Part shown: piece by piece, positions 34,465-43,157 of the stretch
Numbering within the stretch: the first letter of the stretch is position 1
How the letters are laid out: each line of letters begins with the position of its first letter
Assembly (NCBI RefSeq): GCF_000576555.1
Contig: NZ_CP007145.1
Span: 3,224,001-3,288,000, forward strand
Length of the DNA stretch: 64,000 bases
From: Hymenobacter swuensis DY53
GTDB taxonomy: Bacteria > Bacteroidota > Bacteroidia > Cytophagales > Hymenobacteraceae
Direction of reading: 5' to 3'
Made by a program: the position numbers and the translations under genes
The notes under the pieces: model-generated
What the model was told of the DNA's origin: nothing
Databases searched by the model: none
What the model saw: only the letters and a program-made list of their open reading frames with translations

Positions 34465-36336
34465 ATGACTGATTTGTTACGCTTTTTGCTTGGTACTGCC
34501 GGGCTGTTCGGCCTGGTCACGTTATCGGGCCAGGCCCAGGTAGTGCAGCCGCTGGGGGCTGAGCCTGTTCACCTTACCCCTGCCCCGACGACAACGCAAC
34601 GCCCTGCTGCCCTGGCGTTGCCTTTTTTGGATGACTTTGCAAGCCAACCGGAAGGCGCCCCGGCAGTAGCCCGCTGGGAACCGGCCGGCGGGGCCCTCAT
34701 CAACAACCGCTTCCCGCGCCGACCCATCAGCCGGGGCGTGGCCACCCTGGACGGGCTGGATGGCCGGGGCCGGCCTCGGGGCACCGTTTCGATGGTGGGC
34801 GACGCGGACACGCTCACGTCCCAGCCCCTGAATCTGAGTGGCCTGACAACGGGCAGCAACGTGTTTCTGAGCTTTTTCTGGCAGGCCGGCACGCTGGTAG
34901 GGCCACCCTCGCCCAGCGGTACGCGGCCCATTGCGCTGTATGTCGATTTTAAGGACGCAGCTGATCAGTGGCAGCAGGTCTGGCAGCTGCGCAGCCCCGC
35001 CGACACCACCAATTTCCGGTTTAAGGCCCTGGCCGTGAATCAGGCGGCCTTCCTGCACGATGATTTTCAATTCCGCTTCCGGGTGAGCGGCTACCTATAC
35101 AATGCCCGCGACGCCTGGAGCGTGGACTACGTACGCCTAGACCGCAACCGCACCGCCACCGACTCGGCCTACCGGGATATTGCCATCAGCAAGCCGCTGC
35201 CCAGTGCCTTGAAGCGCTTTGCGGCCATGCCCGTGACGCAGTTCAATCTCAACCCCACGCAGGAACTCAACGACCGGACCGCCACCAGCATCAACAACCT
35301 TGACGCCGGCCCTGCTCCCACGCCTATCAGCTGGGAAGGCTATCTGGAGACGCTGCCGGACAATACCAGCCGCCGCTTTCTTACCGGTGGCCGTTCTCTT
35401 GATGCCGGGCTGCGCCAGCAGCCCATTACGGGCAATCCGCGTCTGGCTACGCTGCCTGCCACTGCGGCGGCCAAGCAGCTACGGCAGCGGGTGGTACTCA
35501 TCAGCAACGAAACCAACCCGCTCACGCTGCCCAACGACACCATTAGCCGCGTTACGGACCTGACCGACTACTACGCCTACGACGATGGCACCGCCGAAGC
35601 CACCCTCAGCCTAGCTCCGGCCTCTACTGGGCCAGCCAGCTACCACGCGCTACGCTTCGACCTGAACCGCCCCGACCAGATTCGGGCTATCCGGCTAGCG
35701 CCATTGCTCCTCACGGCGGGAGGGCGGACTATTACGGTTAACATCTGGGAGGATAACGGCAGTGGCCAGCCCGCCGCCACACCCAAAGCCAGCAAAAGCT
35801 TTACCATTCCTACCTCTCTACCAGCCGGGCAAGTGTTTATCGAAATTCCCTTCGATAATCCAGTGCCGGTGAGCGGTCGGTTTTATGCCGGTTATGGCCA
35901 TCCACCGACACTTCAATTCGTGCAGTTTCAAGTGGACTTGAATAACGCTCCGCCTGCCAACACGTTTTTCCGTAACGAATTTGGCGCATGGAGTGTAGCC
36001 TCTACGGCTACCCCTGGCGGCTACACTCCCGCCGGCTCCTTGATGCTCCGGCCGGTGACGACCGGCGTGGTAACCGGCACGGCCGCTCCGGCTGGCGTGG
36101 CAGCGGCCTATCAGCTCTATCCCAATCCGACTACCGATGGGCAGGTACAGGTAGTAGGCCGCTACGTCCGGGCCTTGGTCCTGGATGCAGTTGGCCGCGT
36201 GGTATGGGAGCAGCCGGCCAATCAGGCGGGCCAACCGATACTGCAGGTGCCGCTGCCGGCTGGGCTGTATTTCGTGCGGCTAAGTCTGCCCGATGGCCAG
36301 ACGGTCACGAAGCGGCTATCCATTGCCCAACCCTAA
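34465..36336 (+). CDS. Large exported protein with T9SS C-terminal sorting domain
   Basis: A 623-residue protein. The start MTDLLRFLLGTAGLFGLVTLSGQAQ gives a Sec signal peptide. The body (about 30-540) is Ser/Thr/Pro-rich beta structure with a jelly-roll-like segment (SLPLSFFWQAG-type, NVFLSFFWQAGTLVG), unknown in function. The last 75 residues, beginning YQLYPNPTTDGQVQV and ending VTKRLSIAQP, form a type A T9SS sorting domain, so the protein should be secreted or anchored at the cell surface. It follows the PASTA terminator and is probably separately transcribed. Confidence 0.83.
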   Translation: MTDLLRFLLGTAGLFGLVTLSGQAQVVQPLGAEPVHLTPAPTTTQRPAALALPFLDDFASQPEGAPAVARWEPAGGALINNRFPRRPISRGVATLDGLDGRGRPRGTVSMVGDADTLTSQPLNLSGLTTGSNVFLSFFWQAGTLVGPPSPSGTRPIALYVDFKDAADQWQQVWQLRSPADTTNFRFKALAVNQAAFLHDDFQFRFRVSGYLYNARDAWSVDYVRLDRNRTATDSAYRDIAISKPLPSALKRFAAMPVTQFNLNPTQELNDRTATSINNLDAGPAPTPISWEGYLETLPDNTSRRFLTGGRSLDAGLRQQPITGNPRLATLPATAAAKQLRQRVVLISNETNPLTLPNDTISRVTDLTDYYAYDDGTAEATLSLAPASTGPASYHALRFDLNRPDQIRAIRLAPLLLTAGGRTITVNIWEDNGSGQPAATPKASKSFTIPTSLPAGQVFIEIPFDNPVPVSGRFYAGYGHPPTLQFVQFQVDLNNAPPANTFFRNEFGAWSVASTATPGGYTPAGSLMLRPVTTGVVTGTAAPAGVAAAYQLYPNPTTDGQVQVVGRYVRALVLDAVGRVVWEQPANQAGQPILQVPLPAGLYFVRLSLPDGQTVTKRLSIAQP

Positions 36337-36417
36337 GGTTAGCTTACCGGTTTTCTCGTTAATCTTGCACACACGGCCGTAGCTGGTCTTTTCACTACCC
36401 TTCACTTTGTTGTAAAC

Positions 36418-36717
36418 ATGAACGACATCACCTCCCCCGAGCTGAAAGAGCGCCAGCATAATGGCACGGCCCCCGTTATTATTGATGTGCGCGAAACCTG
36501 GGAGAACGAAGAAAGCCATATCAGCGGCAGCCGCAACATTCCGCTGGGCGAGCTGCCCGGCAAGCTTGATGAGTTGGAAGATCTCAAGCACCAGGAAATT
36601 GTGGTGCATTGCAAAAGCGGTGGCCGTTCGGCCTCGGCCAAAGCCTTCCTGGTCCAGCACGGGTTCGACCATGTGCGCAACCTTCTCGGAGGTATGCAGG
36701 GCTACCAACAGGCTTAA
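36418..36717 (+). CDS. Single-domain rhodanese-like protein
   Basis: A 99-residue rhodanese domain: VIIDVRETWENEESHISGSRNIPLG, then VVHCKSGGRS with the active-site Cys65 that would carry persulfide sulfur, and NLLGGMQGY at the end. It is cytoplasmic (no signal peptide). Likely role is sulfur transfer or sulfide detoxification; partner unknown. It ends before a perfect 15-bp hairpin. Confidence 0.92.
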   Translation: MNDITSPELKERQHNGTAPVIIDVRETWENEESHISGSRNIPLGELPGKLDELEDLKHQEIVVHCKSGGRSASAKAFLVQHGFDHVRNLLGGMQGYQQA

Positions 36718-36736
36718 GTGGCACTGCAACTTGCCA

Positions 36737-36769
36737 AAAGGTCCGCTGGGCAGTGCCCAGCGGACCTTT
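36737..36769 (+). terminator. Terminator after the rhodanese gene
   Basis: A perfect 15-bp stem (AAAGGTCCGCTGGGC, loop AGT) followed by GTTTATT. Confidence 0.88.
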
Positions 36770-36832
36770 GTTTATTAATATAACAATCAATCATTCTGCA
36801 TGTTACGCTATTCATATAGCGAGGATAGCAAA

Positions 36833-36852
36833 TTTAATTGTATACAATCAAA
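36833..36852. promoter_or_regulatory. Probable OhrR operator
   Basis: TTTAATTGTATACAATCAAA is a 20-bp near-palindrome with a perfect ATTGTATACAAT core, like known OhrR boxes built from TACAATT/AATTGTA. It lies 35 bases before the ohrR start. Confidence 0.72.
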
Positions 36853-36886
36853 CATTACACAACCATAAAGCGTTTATTTGCCAACG

Positions 36887-37342
36887 ATGACTGCAACGCC
36901 TCTTTCTCCCGCTGACCAGAACCCGCTACAGAAGCTGGAAAACCAATTGTGCTTCCCGTTGTACGCTGCTTCCCGGATGCTCACAAAGGCGTATCTGCCG
37001 CTGCTGCAGGAGTTGGACTTGACGTACCCGCAGTACCTGGTGCTGCTGCTGCTGTGGGAGCACCAGGAGCTGACGGTAAAGGAGCTGGGCGACAACCTGC
37101 TGCTGGATTCCGGTACGCTCACGCCCTTGCTCAAGCGCATGGAGCAGAAGCAGTGGGTAAGCCGCCGCCGCGACCCGCGCGACGAGCGGTCGGTCATCAT
37201 CGGGTTGCAACCGGCCGGTACGGCATTGCGCCGACAGGCCTGCCACATCCCCGAGCAGCTGTTTGCTAGGCTGGGCATGCCCCAAGCCGAGTTTGAAGCC
37301 CTGCGCGACCAGCTCACCCAACTACTTACCCGGCTGCAATAG
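36887..37342 (+). CDS. ohrR: MarR-family organic-peroxide sensor OhrR
   Basis: A 151-residue MarR-type winged-helix repressor. The ATG at 36887 was chosen over a TTG nine bases upstream. ENQLCFPLYAASRML near the N-terminus has the reactive Cys of OhrR (in LCFPLYA) that organic peroxides oxidise to release DNA; YPQYLVLLLLWE and LTPLLKRMEQKQWVSRRRDPRDERS form the winged helix. It precedes ohr by 58 bases and has an OhrR-like palindrome in front, so it probably represses itself and ohr. Confidence 0.9.
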   Translation: MTATPLSPADQNPLQKLENQLCFPLYAASRMLTKAYLPLLQELDLTYPQYLVLLLLWEHQELTVKELGDNLLLDSGTLTPLLKRMEQKQWVSRRRDPRDERSVIIGLQPAGTALRRQACHIPEQLFARLGMPQAEFEALRDQLTQLLTRLQ

Positions 37343-37400
37343 CGCGGCCGTTTTGCCCTTCCCTTTTCTTCTTTTCTTTCACTTCCCCTTCTCACTTCGC

Positions 37401-37838
37401 ATGAAAATCGAGAAAATCTTCACGGCTCAGGCCAAAGCCAAAGGTGGCCGCGACGGCGCCATCACTACCAGCAACGATGTGCTGAACCTCAACCTGAGCA
37501 CGCCGAAGGAAATGGGCGGCCCCGGCAAAACCGGTGCTACCAACCCCGAGCAGCTGTTTGCGGCTGGTTACGCTGCCTGCTTCGAGGGCGCGCTGGGCGT
37601 AGCCGCCCGCCAGGCCGGCGTGAAGCTGAACGATGTGACGGTGGAAGCCCTCATCGGTTTCGGCAAAGCCGAAGATGGTGGCTACGGCATTTCGGCCGAC
37701 CTGCACGTAAACCTGCCCGGCTTCGAGCAGGCCCAGGCTGAGCAACTGGTAGAAGCAGCCCACGGCATTTGTCCTTACTCGCGCGCTACCAAAGGCAATA
37801 TTGAAGTAAACCTCACGACTACCACCGACAACGCCTAA
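37401..37838 (+). CDS. ohr: Organic hydroperoxide resistance protein Ohr
   Basis: A 145-residue OsmC-family thiol peroxidase that reduces organic hydroperoxides using lipoyl proteins. NPEQLFAAGYAACFEGAL carries the peroxidatic Cys and GICPYSRAT the resolving Cys; STPKEMGGPG is the Ohr-specific substrate loop. The start MKIEKIFTAQA follows a long CT-rich leader. It is paired with ohrR and ends at a strong hairpin. Confidence 0.93.
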   Translation: MKIEKIFTAQAKAKGGRDGAITTSNDVLNLNLSTPKEMGGPGKTGATNPEQLFAAGYAACFEGALGVAARQAGVKLNDVTVEALIGFGKAEDGGYGISADLHVNLPGFEQAQAEQLVEAAHGICPYSRATKGNIEVNLTTTTDNA

Positions 37839-37856
37839 GCCGCGACGGTACTTTCC

Positions 37857-37912
37857 AGAGGGTTGAATACGGACCGGCCGCCACTTGGTGGGCAGTCCGT
37901 ATTCAACCCTCT
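37857..37912 (+). terminator. Terminator after ohr
   Basis: A perfect 18-bp stem (arms 37857-37874, 37895-37912), followed by ATCTTTT. Confidence 0.85.
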
Positions 37913-37998
37913 ATCTTTTCTACCGTTGAGCTTATGAGCCCTCCGTACGTCAGTGCGTCAGGCGGTTCCACCCTATTTCCTTCCTTTTCCTGCTCCCT

Positions 37999-38994
37999 AT
38001 GAAAACCAACACCATTCTGCTGGCTAGTCGGCCCCAAGGCGAGCCGACAGCGGCCCAGTTTCAGTTTGAAATCCGCGAAGTGCCCGCGCCCAAAGCCGGC
38101 GAAGTACTGCTAAAAACCCGCTACGTCAGCGTCGACCCCTACATGCGGGGCCGCATGAGTGCCGCCAAATCATACGTGGCGCCGTTTGAGGTGGGCCAGC
38201 CCATTGCCGGCGGCGTAGTGGCCGAGGTGGTGGAAAGTCAGGCCGAAAGCCTACCTGTGGGTAGCATTGTGGTGGGCAACCTGCCCTGGCAGGAATACAG
38301 CGTGGCCCCGGCCGCCAGCCTCAACCACGTACCCGCCGACCAGGCCCCCATCAGCTACTTCCTGGGGTTGCTGGGGATGCCCGGCCTCACGGCTTACTTC
38401 GGGCTGCTCGACATCTGCCAGCCCAAGCCGGGCGAAACGGTGGTGGTATCAGGAGCGGCCGGCGCGGTAGGCATGGTAGTGGGCCAGCTAGCCAAAATCA
38501 AAGGCGCCCGCGTGATTGGCACGGCCGGCTCCGACGAGAAAGTGGCCTACCTCAAGCAGCTGGGCTTCGATGAGGCCATCAACTACAAAACCGCCGACGT
38601 GGCCCAGGCCCTGGCTGCCGCCGCGCCCAACGGCGTGGATTGCTACTTCGATAACGTGGGCGGCGTCATCACCGATGCCGTGTACGATCTGCTCAACAAG
38701 CACGCCCGCATTGCCCTCTGCGGCCAGATTTCCACCTACAACAACACCGAAGCGCCCGTGGGGCCACGCCCCGAGGGCAAGTTGCTCAAAACAAGCACTC
38801 GGCTCCAGGGATTCATCGTGAGCGACTACCTGCCTCAGTGGCCCGCGGGCGTGAAGCAGCTCACCGAATGGTACGGCCAGGGCAAGCTGCAGTTTGAGGA
38901 AACCATTACCGAGGGTTTCGAGCAGATTCCGGCCGCTTTCCTGGGCCTGTTCAAGGGCGACAACACTGGCAAGGCCATCGTGAAAGTGGCCTAG
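37999..38994 (+). CDS. MDR-family NADP-dependent oxidoreductase (alkenal/quinone reductase type)
   Basis: A 331-residue medium-chain reductase without zinc ligands. YVSVDPYMRGRMS and the cofactor loop VVSGAAGAVGMVVGQLAKIKGA (about 150-170), then DCYFDNVGG and GRPEGKLL-like VGPRPEGKLLKT place it with prostaglandin/leukotriene reductases and CurA-type enzymes. These reduce activated C=C bonds of enals and enones with NADPH. It lies in a run with Ohr, a quinol monooxygenase-like protein and a DJ-1-like protein, suggesting detoxification of lipid-peroxidation products. Confidence 0.9.
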   Translation: MKTNTILLASRPQGEPTAAQFQFEIREVPAPKAGEVLLKTRYVSVDPYMRGRMSAAKSYVAPFEVGQPIAGGVVAEVVESQAESLPVGSIVVGNLPWQEYSVAPAASLNHVPADQAPISYFLGLLGMPGLTAYFGLLDICQPKPGETVVVSGAAGAVGMVVGQLAKIKGARVIGTAGSDEKVAYLKQLGFDEAINYKTADVAQALAAAAPNGVDCYFDNVGGVITDAVYDLLNKHARIALCGQISTYNNTEAPVGPRPEGKLLKTSTRLQGFIVSDYLPQWPAGVKQLTEWYGQGKLQFEETITEGFEQIPAAFLGLFKGDNTGKAIVKVA

Positions 38995-39035
38995 CGTTTT
39001 TCGGCGCTTCGGCGCGAAACCTAACTTTCTGTCCC

Positions 39036-39344
39036 ATGTCAACTACCGCTGAAATCATCTGCGTGGCCGCCGAATGGCGCACCCGGCCCGAGCACGTGGA
39101 CACCATTTGCCGCCTGATGCGCGAGGCCGCCACCGCCGTGCGCGCCCACGAGCCGGGCAACCTGCTGTACGTGGCCCACCAGGACCCCAAGGACCCGGCG
39201 CACTTCCTGTTCTACGAGCAGTATGCCAACCAGGCCGCGCTGGACGCCCACGTGGCCTCGGCGCACTACAAAGAGCTGGTGGCGGCCCAGATTGTCCCGC
39301 TCCTCACCGAGCGCAACGTGACGCTTTACCGGTTGCTGGCCTAG
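39036..39344 (+). CDS. Antibiotic biosynthesis monooxygenase (ABM) family, putative quinol monooxygenase
   Basis: A 102-residue ferredoxin-like protein: RPEHVDTICRLMREAA, EPGNLLYVAHQDPKDPAHFLFYEQYANQAALDAHVASAHYKEL is the YgiN/ABM pattern, including the FYEQY and HxxSxHxK-type blocks. Members act without cofactors on quinols or other electron-rich rings, usually as dimers. It lies 41 bases after the reductase gene on the same strand. Confidence 0.88.
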   Translation: MSTTAEIICVAAEWRTRPEHVDTICRLMREAATAVRAHEPGNLLYVAHQDPKDPAHFLFYEQYANQAALDAHVASAHYKELVAAQIVPLLTERNVTLYRLLA

Positions 39345-39391
39345 CGACCAGCTTCATTTTTCCTCTTTTTTCTCTCTAAAATTTCCTTCCG

Positions 39392-40072
39392 ATGAAAATT
39401 CTGATGGTGCTCACCTCGCACGACCAACTGGGCAATACCGGCCACAAAACCGGTTTCTGGCTGGAAGAATTTGCCGCGCCTTACTACGTGTTCAAGGATG
39501 CCGGTGCCGAGCTAACCCTGGCCTCACCCAAAGGTGGCCAGCCGCCCCTCGACCCGAAAAGCGACGACCCCAGCGCCCAGACCGACGCCACCACCCGCTT
39601 CAAAGCCGATGAGGCCGCCCAGCAGGCCCTGGCTCATACCGTGAAGCTGGATTCGGTTTCAGGCACTGATTTCGACGCCGTATTCTACCCCGGCGGCCAC
39701 GGCCCTTTGTGGGATCTGGCCGAAGACAAGAAGTCGATTGAGCTAATTGAAACCATGTATGCCGCTGGCAAGCCCGTGGCGGCCGTGTGCCATGCCCCAG
39801 GCGTACTGCGCCACGTGAAAGCCGCCAATGGTGAGCCACTGGTGAAAGGCAAATCGGTAGCTGGTTTCACCAATACCGAGGAAGAAGCCGTGCAGCTGAC
39901 GAACGTGGTGCCTTTCCTGGTGGAAGACATGCTGAAGGAAAACGGCGGCGACTACTCGAAAGGTGCCGACTGGGCCCCCTACGTAACCCAGGTCGACAAC
40001 CTCATCACGGGCCAGAACCCGGCTTCCTCGGAACCGGCTGCTGAAGCCCTGCTGAAGCTGCTGAAGAAGTAG
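39392..40072 (+). CDS. DJ-1/PfpI (Hsp31-like) family protein
   Basis: A 226-residue class I glutamine-amidotransferase-fold protein. VFYPGGHGPLWDL and AVCHAPGVLRHV hold the acid residue and the nucleophile-elbow Cys-His of Hsp31/glyoxalase III-like proteins. Relatives act as glyoxalase or deglycase-like enzymes on methylglyoxal adducts; the exact activity is debated. It ends the electrophile/redox run that began with ohrR. Confidence 0.9.
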   Translation: MKILMVLTSHDQLGNTGHKTGFWLEEFAAPYYVFKDAGAELTLASPKGGQPPLDPKSDDPSAQTDATTRFKADEAAQQALAHTVKLDSVSGTDFDAVFYPGGHGPLWDLAEDKKSIELIETMYAAGKPVAAVCHAPGVLRHVKAANGEPLVKGKSVAGFTNTEEEAVQLTNVVPFLVEDMLKENGGDYSKGADWAPYVTQVDNLITGQNPASSEPAAEALLKLLKK

Positions 40073-40094
40073 TCTGACGACCGTACTTCGCCCG

Positions 40095-40137
40095 AAAGCC
40101 CCGGTGGCTCCCAAAGCGGGAGCTGCCGGGGCTTTTT
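40095..40137 (+). terminator. Terminator after the DJ-1-like gene
   Basis: An interrupted stem (AAAGCCCCGG and GCTCCC paired with GGGAGC and CCGGGGCTTT), followed by TT. Confidence 0.82.
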
Positions 40138-40234
40138 GATATCGGCTCAAGCGTGGGGAAATAGTGGCAGAACTGCGGCCTGAAATCCGGACATATTTCT
40201 ATATTTCCCGCCTGCTGACCTGCCTTTCTGCGCT

Positions 40235-40468
40235 ATGAGTAAGATTCTGGAGGAAATTGACCAGGCCCTGGCCTCCTTCGACCCCAGCCACGGCCGCCCC
40301 ATTGCCATTGAGTTGGGCGAGCGGAAATACACCCAACTGGTCCTCGACGTGGCCCACCTGCACGCCGATGGTGGCTCCCTGACCCACAATACCGGTCGCC
40401 CCCTGGCCTACCGTGGCCTCGAAATTCTGCGCGACGACACCAACCGTGACCGGGTGCGGGTGATATAG
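40235..40468 (+). CDS. Small hypothetical protein
   Basis: A 77-residue protein (MSKILEEIDQALASFDPSHG ... LEILRDDTNRDRVRVI), acidic start and basic end, no signal peptide. No family recognised. Real-gene evidence is its ATG, codon use typical of neighbours and the palindromic repeat shortly after its stop. Confidence 0.55.
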   Translation: MSKILEEIDQALASFDPSHGRPIAIELGERKYTQLVLDVAHLHADGGSLTHNTGRPLAYRGLEILRDDTNRDRVRVI

Positions 40469-40500
40469 GATGAGGAGGCAGGAGGCAGAAGTAAAAGAAC

Positions 40501-40527
40501 GTCATTCCTCGCTCCACTTGGAATGAC
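40501..40527. repeat. Dispersed palindromic repeat, copy 3
   Basis: GTCATTCC ... GGAATGAC with an 11-base centre; same family as 5185-5212 and 29941-29967. Confidence 0.75.
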
Positions 40528-40579
40528 GTTCTGCTTTTTACCATTCCTTACTTCTTCCCGGCTTCTAACTCCTAGCCCC

Positions 40580-40587
40580 TACCTTTG
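40580..40587 (+). promoter_or_regulatory. TACCTTTG -7 box close to the ABC-F start
   Basis: TACCTTTG ends 4 bases before the ATG at 40592, again implying a leaderless or nearly leaderless transcript. No matching TTG at -33. Confidence 0.45.
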
Positions 40588-40591
40588 CGGC

Positions 40592-42520
40592 ATGAATTTG
40601 CTTTCCGCTGAGAATCTTTCGAAGAATTATGCCGACCGGTGGCTTTTCCGGGACCTGAACTTTGGCTTGTTGCAGGGCCAGCGTGTGGCCTTCGTGGGCA
40701 TCAACGGCACCGGCAAAACCACCCTGATGCGCATTCTGGCCGGCCTGGAGCAGCCCGATACCGGCCTGGTAAGCACGCGCAAAGGTATTCGGGTGACCTA
40801 TCTGGGCCAGCAGCCGGTGTTCGATGAAAGCCTGACGGTGGAGGAAACCATCTTCGCCAGCCAGAACGATACGCTCCGCGCCATCAAGGAGTACGAGCAC
40901 GTCGTGAACGACCCCGACCACAAATCCGACGACCTGCAACGGGTGCTGGAGCGCATGGACGCGCTGAATGCCTGGGACTACGAGGCGCAGGTGCAGCAGA
41001 TTCTGAGCCGGCTGGGCATTCTGGGCGAGCTGCTCAACCGCAACATCAGCATGCTCTCGGGCGGGCAGCGCAAGCGCGTGGCCCTGGCCCGCGTCCTCAT
41101 CGAAGAGCCCGACGTGCTGCTGCTCGATGAACCTACCAACCACTTGGACCTGGCTACCATCGAGTGGCTGGAAAACCGCCTGTCGTCGCCGAACCTGACG
41201 CTGCTCATGGTCACCCACGACCGGTACTTCCTCGACAGCGTAGCCAACGAAATTGTGGAGCTGGACCAAGGCCAAATGTATCGTTACCAGGGCAACTACG
41301 CCTACTTCGTGGAGAAAAAGGCTGACCGCGAGATGCGCCAGGCCACCGAGGTGGAAAAGGCCCGTCAGCTATTCAAGAAGGAGCTGGACTGGATGCGCCG
41401 CATGCCCCAGGCCCGCGGTACCAAGCAGAAGGCCCGCATCGACGCCTTCTACATCACGAAGGAAAAAGCCAGCACCAACCTGAGCAAGCAGCAGGTGGAG
41501 CTGAGCGTGAAAACCACCCGCCAGGGCGGCAAAATCATCGAAGCCAGCCACCTCAATAAGTCCTTCGGCGACAACGTGGTGCTCGATGATTTCAGCTACG
41601 TCTTCAAGAAAAAGGACCGGATCGGCCTCGTGGGTCCTAATGGCGCGGGCAAATCCACGCTGCTGAACATGCTCACGGGCAAGCTCCAGCCCGATTCCGG
41701 CACCATTGAGGTGGGCCAGACCACCGTGTTCGGCTACTACACCCAGACGGAGCTGGAATTCGACCCTTCCCAGCGCGTGATTGACATTGTGAAGGAAGTG
41801 GCCGAGGTGGTGGAGCTGGCCAACGGCGACGTACTCACGGCCAGCCAGTTCCTGAGCCTGTTCCTGTTTCCGCCGGCCCAGCAGTACACGCTGGTTACCA
41901 AGCTGAGCGGGGGCGAAAAGCGCCGACTGCAGCTGCTGCGCGTGCTCATCAAGAACCCCAACTTCCTGATTCTTGACGAGCCCACCAACGACCTGGACCT
42001 GGGCACGCTCAACATTCTGGAAGACTTCCTGCTGCACTTCGGCGGCTGTCTGCTCATCGTCAGCCACGACCGGTACTTCCTCGACCAGCTGGCCGAGCAC
42101 CTGTTTGTGCTGGAACCCGGCGGGGCCGTGCTCAACTTCCCCGGCAACTATACCGACTACCGCGAGTACCTGGCCGAGCGCGAAACCGAAGCCGCGCTGG
42201 AAGCGGCCGAGAAGGAAGCCAAAGCTGCCCGCGCTGCCGCCAAAGCCGTAGCGACGGCCCCGGCTCCAGCACCGGTAGTGGCCCCGGCTCCGCCCGCCGC
42301 CCCTAAGCGCAAAGCCACTTTCGCCGAGAAAAAGGAGTACGATACGCTGGAAAAGGAAATCGGACAGCTCGAAATTCGTAAGGAAGAACTCATCGATAAG
42401 CTCAACTCCGGTACCGGCTCCCACCAGGAGCTGGCCGACTGGGCTGCCGAGCTCAAACGCACCGAAACCGCCCTCGACGACAAGGGCATGCGCTGGCTGG
42501 AACTAGCTGACTTTGTGTAA
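40592..42520 (+). CDS. ABC-F family ATPase (Uup-like)
   Basis: A 642-residue soluble protein with two ABC ATPase domains. Domain 1 has GINGTGKTT, LSGGQRKRVALARVL and LLLDEPTNHLDL; domain 2 has GPNGAGKST, LSGGEKRRLQLLRVL and LILDEPTNDLDL. The linker (about 235-310) with RRMPQARGTKQKARIDAF is the P-site tRNA interaction motif. A long Ala/Pro/Lys-rich segment and C-terminal coiled coil (about 540-640) resemble Uup. ABC-F proteins act on ribosomes. The start was set by the family N-terminus MNLLSAENLSKNYAD. Confidence 0.92.
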   Translation: MNLLSAENLSKNYADRWLFRDLNFGLLQGQRVAFVGINGTGKTTLMRILAGLEQPDTGLVSTRKGIRVTYLGQQPVFDESLTVEETIFASQNDTLRAIKEYEHVVNDPDHKSDDLQRVLERMDALNAWDYEAQVQQILSRLGILGELLNRNISMLSGGQRKRVALARVLIEEPDVLLLDEPTNHLDLATIEWLENRLSSPNLTLLMVTHDRYFLDSVANEIVELDQGQMYRYQGNYAYFVEKKADREMRQATEVEKARQLFKKELDWMRRMPQARGTKQKARIDAFYITKEKASTNLSKQQVELSVKTTRQGGKIIEASHLNKSFGDNVVLDDFSYVFKKKDRIGLVGPNGAGKSTLLNMLTGKLQPDSGTIEVGQTTVFGYYTQTELEFDPSQRVIDIVKEVAEVVELANGDVLTASQFLSLFLFPPAQQYTLVTKLSGGEKRRLQLLRVLIKNPNFLILDEPTNDLDLGTLNILEDFLLHFGGCLLIVSHDRYFLDQLAEHLFVLEPGGAVLNFPGNYTDYREYLAERETEAALEAAEKEAKAARAAAKAVATAPAPAPVVAPAPPAAPKRKATFAEKKEYDTLEKEIGQLEIRKEELIDKLNSGTGSHQELADWAAELKRTETALDDKGMRWLELADFV

Positions 42521-42569
42521 GCCTCCCGCAAGTGGTTTTCAAACCAATCGGCCACCATTTTGTAATTTA

Positions 42570-42602
42570 CCCAGCCTCCCGCCCGAGGCTGGGTATTTTT
42601 TT
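42570..42602 (+). terminator. Terminator after the ABC-F gene
   Basis: CCCAGCCTC pairs with GAGGCTGGG around a 6-base loop, followed by TATTTTTTT. Confidence 0.88.
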
Positions 42603-42620
42603 CACTCTCTTTCCCATATC

Positions 42621-43145
42621 ATGAAAAACCTCCGCCTTTTCCGCGTATTGACCTTGCTGCTCGCAGTTCTGCTTTGGTCCAGCTACAGCCAGGCCCAGGA
42701 TGCTCCTAAAGAAAAGCCCAGCCCAGCTGCCACTGCTACTGGCAAAATTGGGAAAGCCACTGTCACGGTGGCTTACAGCAGCCCGGCCGTGAAAGGCCGC
42801 GCCATCTGGGGAAGTTTGGTGCCTTACGGGCAGGTATGGCGGGCCGGAGCCAACGAGGCTACCACGTTCACCACCGACCAGCCCGTGCAGATCGAAGGCA
42901 AAACCCTGCCAGCCGGTACGTACGCCCTCTTCGTCATTCCCACTGAAAAGCAATGGACCGTTATTTTCAACAAAACGGCCAAGCAGTGGGGTGCCTTCAA
43001 ATACGATGAGAAACAGGATGCGCTGCGCGTGATAGCCACACCCCGCAAAACCGCCACTCTCGCGGAGCGGCTGGTATACGAGGTAAATCCGCAGGGCTTG
43101 GTGTTGCGCTGGGAAAACCAGGAATTGCCCATAGCCATCAAATAG
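42621..43145 (+). CDS. Exported DUF2911 protein
   Basis: A 174-residue protein with a signal peptide (MKNLRLFRVLTLLLAVLLWSS) and a DUF2911 domain: VTVAYSSPAVKGRAIWGSLVPYGQVWRAGANEATTF, then GTYALFVIP. DUF2911 is common in Bacteroidota and has no assigned activity. The gene sits between two terminators, so it is monocistronic. Confidence 0.88.
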   Translation: MKNLRLFRVLTLLLAVLLWSSYSQAQDAPKEKPSPAATATGKIGKATVTVAYSSPAVKGRAIWGSLVPYGQVWRAGANEATTFTTDQPVQIEGKTLPAGTYALFVIPTEKQWTVIFNKTAKQWGAFKYDEKQDALRVIATPRKTATLAERLVYEVNPQGLVLRWENQELPIAIK

Positions 43146-43157
43146 GCAGCTGAATAG

